Part shown: piece after piece, positions 7,330 through 10,930 of the stretch
Numbering within the stretch: the stretch's first letter is position 1
How the letters are laid out: every line of letters begins with the position of its first letter
NCBI GenBank assembly: GCA_964430375.1
Contig: CAYSEZ010000028.1
Span: 1 to 10,930, forward strand
Direction: 5' to 3'
Origin: HGM10836 sp964430375
GTDB taxonomy: Bacteria > Bacillota_I > Bacilli_A > RF39 > UBA660
DNA length: 10,930 bases
Translations under genes and position numbers: made by a program
The notes under the pieces: generated by a model
The model's input: only the letters and a program-made list of their open reading frames with translations
Database searches by the model: none
What the model was told of the DNA's origin: nothing

Positions 7330-7884
7330 CTAATTATACTTACTCATTAATACTTCAAAATCACATTTAACATAATCAGATAAAATTCTATTAGTAATAT
7401 CAAACAAACTATTAAGTTCTTCATTTTCATTACTATTAAACTTACCAAGTACATAATCTTTAGTATCAACACTTTTATCATTAGATATACCTATCTTTAA
7501 TCTTTTATAACAAGAAGTCCCTAAATTATCCTCAATATTTCTAAGACCATTATGTCCCCCACAAGATCCCTTATACTTAAGCTTAACTTTCAAAAAATCC
7601 ATATCAAGATCATCACTAATAACTAAAATATCATTAATATCAATCTTATAAAAATTAACAAAATCCCTAACAACAGTACCAGATAAGTTCATATAAGATA
7701 AAGGTTTTAAAAGCAAAACACTCTCTCCATCAATATTTAAAACCTCGTATAAACCATTAAACTTTTCCCTATTTATATTTATACCATACTTACTAGCAAA
7801 ACTATCAAGCACTAAAAAACCCATATTATGTCTAGTATATTCATACTCCTTACCAGGATTACCTAAACCTACAATTAACTTCAT
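7330..7884 (-). CDS. pth: Peptidyl-tRNA hydrolase
   Basis: A 184-aa bacterial Pth that cleaves peptidyl-tRNA released from stalled ribosomes so the tRNA can be reused. Active-site residues are in place: N9 and H19 in the opening VGLGNPGKEYEYTRHNMGF, N66 in SYMNLSG, D91 in SDDLDMD, and N112 in GGHNGLRNIE. The catalytic pair is H19 and D91. Length is normal (E. coli 194). Its ATG overlaps the yaaT stop codon as ATGA, with GAAGGTG 4 nt upstream, so translation is probably coupled to yaaT. The basic KLKYKGSCGGHNG loop is the usual tRNA-contact lid. Confidence 0.97.
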   Translation of the reverse strand: MKLIVGLGNPGKEYEYTRHNMGFLVLDSFASKYGININREKFNGLYEVLNIDGESVLLLKPLSYMNLSGTVVRDFVNFYKIDINDILVISDDLDMDFLKVKLKYKGSCGGHNGLRNIEDNLGTSCYKRLKIGISNDKSVDTKDYVLGKFNSNENEELNSLFDITNRILSDYVKCDFEVLMSKYN

Positions 7885-8675
7885 AAAACACCTTCATCCA
7901 AAAAAACATCTATAATCTTTGCATCATCTAATTCAACTTTATATGACCTTGTAAATAAATCAACAGATACTACCTTTCCACTATTCCCATTAGTAGTAAC
8001 TATATCACCAACTTTAGGTAACCCTTCCTTATATTCATCATACAAATCATTTTCATATTGTAAACAACACATAAGTCTTCCACAAACACCATTAATTTTT
8101 TGAGGATTAAGAGCAAGATTTTGATTTTTAGCCATATTTATAGAAACACTATTCATATTTTCAAGAAAAGAATAACAACAAAGCTTAAGACCACATTGAC
8201 CATATCCTCCAATTTCCTTAGCCTTATCTCTAATTCCTATTTGCCTAAGTTCAATTCTAGTTTTATAAATACTAGCAAGCCTTTTAGCAAGTTCCCTAAA
8301 ATCAATTCTTTCATCTGCTAAAAAATTAAACAATAACTGTTTTCTATCAAAAGACCAAAAAGCATTCAAAATATGCATTTCAAGACCTAACTCAGCCACA
8401 AGCAACTCTGCATCTCTAATTGCTTGCTTAGCAAATTCCATATTTTTTTCATTAATTGAAATATCCTTATCAGTTGCAACCCTTATAACATTCGTAATTT
8501 CCAAATTAAGTTTTTCAGAATCAACACTAATCAAATCAGTTACAACTTTACCAAATTGTTCTCCCCTCTCGGTTTCCACAATAACATAAATATCCTTAAT
8601 TAAATCAAACCCGTTAGGATTAAAATAATAAATTTTATTAGAATCATAAAAACTAACACCAACTACCTCAATCAT
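7881..8675 (-). CDS. yaaT: PSP1-domain iron-sulfur protein YaaT/RicT
   Basis: 264 aa from the ATG at 8673-8675. The PSP1 family (bacterial YaaT/RicT) forms the Y-complex with YlbF and YmcA; in B. subtilis this complex steers RNase Y maturation of mRNAs and promotes Spo0A activation in sporulation, competence and biofilm. Six cysteines in two clusters (C161, C166, C167, then C198, C203, C204 in the YGQCGLKLCC and GVCGRLMCC segments) match the family's [4Fe-4S] ligand pattern. I prefer this ATG to an in-frame GTG five codons earlier: GGTGGTGA lies just upstream of the ATG, nothing lies upstream of the GTG, and homologues begin near this Met. It overlaps the end of holB by 8 nt and pth by 4 nt, so all three are probably translationally coupled. 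The holB-yaaT order is as in B. subtilis. Confidence 0.94.
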   Translation of the reverse strand: MIEVVGVSFYDSNKIYYFNPNGFDLIKDIYVIVETERGEQFGKVVTDLISVDSEKLNLEITNVIRVATDKDISINEKNMEFAKQAIRDAELLVAELGLEMHILNAFWSFDRKQLLFNFLADERIDFRELAKRLASIYKTRIELRQIGIRDKAKEIGGYGQCGLKLCCYSFLENMNSVSINMAKNQNLALNPQKINGVCGRLMCCLQYENDLYDEYKEGLPKVGDIVTTNGNSGKVVSVDLFTRSYKVELDDAKIIDVFLDEGVL

Positions 8676-9573
8676 TACTATCACCACCACAACTAATAAT
8701 AAAACTATCTATAAATAAATCAACATTTACATTATATTTAATATCCAAAATAAATCTATTTATAACATCAATTTTGTTTATTATATCACTAATAGAATTT
8801 TTTTGCACTATTTTTTTCTTAATATCTAAAAAAGAAGTATCATAAGATTTATTATAAAAAAGCCTTAAAATATCATAATAAAAATATAAACCATACTCTA
8901 AATAAAGTTTAAAACAAGAAGTATCAACATAATTATTTTTATACGCAATCATTGATGTACCAATATCTTCTAAAGATTCATAAAAAGAAACAATTTTTTT
9001 ACTATACTCATCATAAAAAGTATCCAAATCAGAAGAACAATAAACACTAAATATATTCTTAATATCAAATTCAGCATTTAAAGAAATAATCTGACATCTA
9101 GACACAATCGTAGTCATAACACTATTTATATTACTAGTAAGAAGTATCGCTATAATACCTTCACTAGGTTCCTCTAAAAACTTCAAAATAGCATTTGCAG
9201 AACTCTTATTAAGCAAACTAGCATTTTTAATTATATAAATTTTATACTTACCCAAAACAGGTTTAGTAGAAAAAAGTTTTTGTAAATCAAGCATTTGCTC
9301 TTTCTTAATTTCATTAACTTCATTATCAATAACAACAATATCTAAATAATTACCATCATCAATACTTTTACAAATATTACAAGAAGAACAATTTATACTA
9401 TTAGTATAAGAAAAATCACACAAAAAATACTTTGCCATTGATATTGCCAAATCATACCCATAAGATAAATTATGAGTTTCAACTAAATATGCGTGAGAAA
9501 CCTTATTATTTTTCTTTACTTTTGTAACAAAATTATAAAAAGATTCCTGCTTTTCCTTATAAACATCAAGCAT
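8668..9573 (-). CDS. holB: DNA polymerase III clamp-loader subunit delta-prime
   Basis: A 301-aa AAA+ protein related to DnaX/HolB. SHAYLVE at about 26-32 opens the ATPase fold. The P-loop that should follow is not recognisable (THNLSYGYD), as expected for delta-prime, which does not hydrolyse ATP. The zinc module is C52, C62, C65, C68. Sensor-1-like ANAILKFLEEPSEG lies at 126-139, and the SRC motif (S158-C160), which supplies the arginine finger to the neighbouring clamp-loader subunit, is intact. The C-terminal collar (about 170-301) is poorly conserved and rich in Tyr/Phe. AGGAGG lies 5 nt upstream of the ATG, within and just after the end of bofA. Confidence 0.93.
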   Translation of the reverse strand: MLDVYKEKQESFYNFVTKVKKNNKVSHAYLVETHNLSYGYDLAISMAKYFLCDFSYTNSINCSSCNICKSIDDGNYLDIVVIDNEVNEIKKEQMLDLQKLFSTKPVLGKYKIYIIKNASLLNKSSANAILKFLEEPSEGIIAILLTSNINSVMTTIVSRCQIISLNAEFDIKNIFSVYCSSDLDTFYDEYSKKIVSFYESLEDIGTSMIAYKNNYVDTSCFKLYLEYGLYFYYDILRLFYNKSYDTSFLDIKKKIVQKNSISDIINKIDVINRFILDIKYNVNVDLFIDSFIISCGGDSND

Positions 9574-9582
9574 AACTTCCTC

Positions 9583-9765
9583 CTATATACAAATAAAAAT
9601 TAATAAAATAGTAACTAATCCAGGCATTCCAAGTAAACCAACTACTAAAATAGAAAATATATTAATAGGAATAACCAAATTAAATGAAGTTGCAATTAAA
9701 TTATATAAATAAATAACAAAAGGAGCCACAACAAAAGATTTAACTAACTTAAAACAATTTTTCAT
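9583..9765 (-). CDS. bofA: BofA-family pro-sigma-K processing inhibitor, short form
   Basis: 60 aa with two hydrophobic segments, about 8-30 and 33-58. The second half (VIPINIFSILVVGLLGMPGL) aligns with the conserved end of B. subtilis BofA (VPINLVTTAISGILGIPGI). In Bacillus, BofA is an integral membrane protein of the mother-cell membrane round the forespore that, with SpoIVFA, holds the SpoIVFB protease inactive until the sigma-G signal arrives. This form is shorter than the 87-aa B. subtilis protein, lacking most of the first predicted membrane segment. The start uses GGTGA 4 nt upstream of the ATG, which is modest. It lies between recR and holB, matching the recR-yaaL-bofA neighbourhood of Bacillus. 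Whether SpoIVFA/B exist elsewhere in this genome cannot be seen. Confidence 0.82.
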   Translation of the reverse strand: MKNCFKLVKSFVVAPFVIYLYNLIATSFNLVIPINIFSILVVGLLGMPGLVTILLIFICI

Positions 9766-9800
9766 CTAATCACCAATTAAATATATGATTTAAACCTAAA

Positions 9801-10400
9801 CTATAAAACCTCTTTTCTATTATTTAAAGCAGATAACAAAGTAAGACTATCAACATAATCCATATCTGCTCCAATAGGAATACCACTAGCTAAACGAGTA
9901 ACAGTAACATCCATACCTTCCAAAATTCTTTTAATATACAAAGCCGTAGTATCAGCTTCAATTCCAGTTTTAATAGCAAGAATAACTTCAGCAATAGTTC
10001 CTTCCTTTATTCTATTAACCATTTCCTTAATGCATATATCATCCGGCCCTATATCATCAAGCGGAGAAATAAGTCCACCAAGAACATGATAATATCCATC
10101 AAATACACCCATTTTTTCAAACAAAAATACATCTTTAGAATCTTGAACTACAACTAGAACTTTATTATTTCTAGTATTATCTCTGCATATCAAACAAACA
10201 TCATCATCACACAAAGTTCCACACACCTTACAATGCTTAATATTAGATTTAACACTTACTATATTTTCACTAAAAGAAAGTGCATCATCCATAGAAAAAT
10301 TCATAACAGAAAATGCAAGCCTTATCGCAGTTTTCTCCCCAATACCAGGTAATTTTTTAAAAGATTCAATTAAATTGTTTAAACTAGTTGGATAAAACAT
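9801..10400 (-). CDS. recR: Recombination mediator protein RecR
   Basis: 199 aa, the normal RecR length. The N-terminal helix-hairpin-helix is at about 8-30 (LIESFKKLPGIGEKTAIRLA), the zinc finger at C57-x2-C60 and C69-x2-C72, the Toprim domain at about 80-170 (VVVQDSKDVFLFEKMG and GYYHVLGGLISPLDDIGPDD), and the C-terminal Walker-B-like ASGIPIGADMDYVDSLTL at 171-188. RecR rings with RecO and RecF load RecA at gaps. The position usually held by a Toprim Glu is Q86, a change I believe is common in Bacillota. The ATG is 1 nt after the ybaB stop codon with no strong Shine-Dalgarno (AGG about 13 nt upstream), so translation probably depends on ribosomes finishing ybaB. The ybaB-recR pair is one of the most conserved bacterial gene pairs. 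Confidence 0.97.
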   Translation of the reverse strand: MFYPTSLNNLIESFKKLPGIGEKTAIRLAFSVMNFSMDDALSFSENIVSVKSNIKHCKVCGTLCDDDVCLICRDNTRNNKVLVVVQDSKDVFLFEKMGVFDGYYHVLGGLISPLDDIGPDDICIKEMVNRIKEGTIAEVILAIKTGIEADTTALYIKRILEGMDVTVTRLASGIPIGADMDYVDSLTLLSALNNRKEVL

Positions 10401-10401
10401 G

Positions 10402-10701
10402 CTACATCAAACCTGGCATCATATTAGAATACTTACTCATCTTTTGCTCTGTCATCTTATCAACTTTTCTAAAAGCATCATTAATAGCAACCACTATCAT
10501 ATCAGAAAGCATAGATAAATCATCTAACAAATCCTTAGCCTCATCACTTATCTTAATAGATAAAACTTCCTTTTTACCATTTACAATAACAGTTACCAAA
10601 GAAGAAACACCTTCAAATACAGTAGCATCAATTTCATTTTTAATTTTAAGCATATCCTTTTGCATAGATTGTGCTTGCTTCATTATAGATTGTAAATTCA
10701 T
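10402..10701 (-). CDS. ybaB: YbaB/EbfC-family nucleoid-associated protein
   Basis: 99 aa from MNLQSIMKQAQ, close to B. subtilis YaaK (107). The family forms dimers with a helical pincer and binds DNA; here the N-terminal helix (MKQAQSMQKDMLKIKNEI), the central strands (FEGVSSLVTVIVNGKKEVLSIKI), and the C-terminal helix with DAFRKVDKMTEQKMSK and the PGLM end are all typical. An in-frame ATG 25 codons upstream is not used: homologues start here, the extra residues have no family match, and that codon sits in a leader hairpin. No Shine-Dalgarno lies at the usual distance from this ATG; a GAGGTG lies 30 nt away across a hairpin (see 10702-10740). In most bacteria dnaX directly precedes this gene; here there is instead a promoter-like region, and dnaX is not in the window. 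Confidence 0.93.
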   Translation of the reverse strand: MNLQSIMKQAQSMQKDMLKIKNEIDATVFEGVSSLVTVIVNGKKEVLSIKISDEAKDLLDDLSMLSDMIVVAINDAFRKVDKMTEQKMSKYSNMMPGLM

Positions 10702-10740
10702 ATTAATTCTCGAGTAGACAAAACTCGAATACACCTCTCT
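10702..10740 (-). promoter_or_regulatory. Ribosome binding site and hairpin that decide the ybaB start
   Basis: GAGGTG (10732-10737, in AGAGAGGTG) is the only good Shine-Dalgarno near ybaB, but lies 30 nt before the ATG. Between them TTCGAGT (10723-10729) pairs with ACTCGAG (10709-10715): 6 Watson-Crick pairs plus one G-U, with a 7-nt loop. Folding this out leaves 9 nt between GAGGTG and AUG, an ideal spacing. A rival reading is a 7-codon leader ORF from TTG (10719-10721), 10 nt after GAGGTG, whose TGA overlaps the ybaB ATG as ATGA. Both are inferences from the sequence. Confidence 0.55.
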
Positions 10741-10756
10741 TTCATTTATTAATAAC

Positions 10757-10784
10757 GTAATGATAACAAAATACATACCATTAC
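10757..10784 (-). other. Stem-loop in the ybaB 5' leader
   Basis: The arms 10776-10784 and 10757-10765 pair over 9 bp (eight Watson-Crick, one G-U; outer part GTAATG with CATTAC) around a 10-nt loop. No T run follows, so it is not a terminator. It lies about 20 nt into the predicted leader. No known riboswitch or SRP-RNA motif was recognised. It might stabilise the 5' end of the operon mRNA. Confidence 0.4.
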
Positions 10785-10810
10785 AAATTATATTGTGTCC
10801 TTCAATAAAT

Positions 10811-10816
10811 AGTATA
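10811..10816 (-). promoter_or_regulatory. Extended -10 promoter of the ybaB-mfd operon
   Basis: TGTTATACT gives a TGn extension followed by TATACT (5 of 6). An extended -10 can work with a poor -35, and here the -35 region (GTGGTT at 17 nt) is poor. Transcription would start near 10804, giving a leader of about 100 nt that contains both hairpins. A perfect TTGACA at 10871-10876 belongs to no good -10 and is too far away to serve this one. Confidence 0.5.
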
Positions 10817-10930
10817 ACATAAAACTAAAATAAAACCACAAAAAATTTAAAAATCGCAATTCAAATTCTTTGTCAATAAAATTCCAAAAAATGTTGTGCA
10901 TTTCCAAAATTTTACAGTAAACAATTAATT

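Noticed and set aside
8100..8321. Plus-strand open frame of 73 codons inside yaaT
   Set aside because: Antisense to the conserved cysteine region of yaaT, Ser/Ile/Lys-rich low-complexity product, no ribosome binding site.
8676..8690. GTG start for yaaT five codons upstream
   Set aside because: No ribosome binding site upstream of it, whereas GGTGGTGA precedes the ATG at 8673-8675, which also matches where homologues begin.
8668..9573. Missing P-loop in HolB as a sign of gene decay
   Set aside because: Delta-prime subunits do not hydrolyse ATP and often have a degenerate P-loop; the SRC motif and zinc cysteines are intact.
10388..10717. Plus-strand open frame of 109 codons across ybaB
   Set aside because: Covers the whole of ybaB in antisense; the length follows from the codon bias of ybaB and no domain is visible.
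10402..10776. Longer ybaB of 124 codons from an upstream ATG
   Set aside because: The added 25 residues are not family-like, the ATG lies in a hairpin stem without a Shine-Dalgarno, and the family begins at the ATG at 10699-10701.
10848..10876. Perfect TTGACA (10871-10876) as -35 for ybaB
   Set aside because: At 17 nt the partner would be TTTTTA, a poor -10, and the good TATACT is far beyond allowed spacing.
10883..10902. Hairpin AAATG-CACAA-CATTT with a following T run as terminator of an upstream gene
   Set aside because: Only a 5-bp stem with one G-C pair, and no upstream coding region is visible to terminate.
10788..10928. Open minus-strand frame of about 46 codons running in from the right edge to a TAA at 10788-10790, possible tail of an upstream gene
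   Set aside because: The product is an unusual Phe/Trp/Tyr/Leu mix with no motif, it contains the promoter, and no ribosome binding site serves its internal ATG. Chance is likely, though the edge prevents certainty.
10702..10930. SRP (4.5S/scRNA) gene, often near dnaX-ybaB in Bacillota
   Set aside because: None of the conserved SRP-RNA domain IV bases or GC-rich stems are present in this AT-rich interval.
1..10930. Use of TGA as tryptophan (genetic code 4), because of Mollicutes-like AT content
   Set aside because: holB, yaaT and the small membrane gene end at TGA exactly where expected, and all full-length proteins read without TGA, with tryptophan as TGG.

Overview
This 10.9 kb window is a densely packed, AT-rich stretch of chromosome. 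Every gene I can support lies on the minus strand, so transcription runs from the right edge to the left. The gene set (ybaB/yaaK, recR, bofA, holB, yaaT/ricT, pth, mfd, spoVT, metG, tatD and a 3D-domain cell-wall protein) is a condensed version of the origin-proximal region of Bacillus subtilis and its relatives. Two sporulation-associated genes (bofA, spoVT), a metG without the C-terminal tRNA-binding domain, and very low G+C point to a low-GC Bacillota lineage with a streamlined genome, for example uncultured gut Bacilli, Erysipelotrichia or relatives of Mollicutes. TGA acts as stop (it ends holB, yaaT and the small membrane gene) and tryptophan is TGG, so this is not a genome with the Mycoplasma code. 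No mobile element, tRNA, rRNA or CRISPR is visible.

Layout in transcription order. (1) Positions 10930-10702 hold a promoter-leader region with an extended -10 element and two hairpins. (2) Positions 10701-4108 look like one long operon: ybaB, recR, bofA, holB, yaaT, pth, mfd. Junctions are tight or overlapping (1, 35, 17, -8, -4 and 9 nt), and a hairpin ends the operon at the mfd stop codon. It combines recombinational repair (RecR), clamp loading (HolB), RNase Y/Spo0A control (YaaT), ribosome rescue hygiene (Pth) and transcription-coupled repair (Mfd). (3) spoVT has its own leader with an inverted repeat at the presumed promoter. (4) metG has a clear sigma-A-type promoter overlapping the spoVT stop codon, and a terminator behind it. 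(5) A 49-codon two-helix membrane protein gene, absent from a length-limited ORF scan, sits alone between two terminator-like hairpins. (6) tatD and the 3D-domain protein gene follow, ending in a 10-bp-stem terminator at the left edge.

Most genes are housekeeping and well conserved. The points most worth a second look are regulatory or small-scale. First, the ybaB start has its Shine-Dalgarno sequence 30 nt away, with a 7-bp hairpin between them that would bring the two to about 9 nt. Second, there is the standalone 49-aa membrane protein. Third, the secreted 3D-domain protein has a cysteine cluster and has lost one of the three family aspartates. Fourth, sporulation regulators are kept in a compact genome. 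I found no multi-gene defence, secretion or biosynthetic system that would count as a previously undescribed system.
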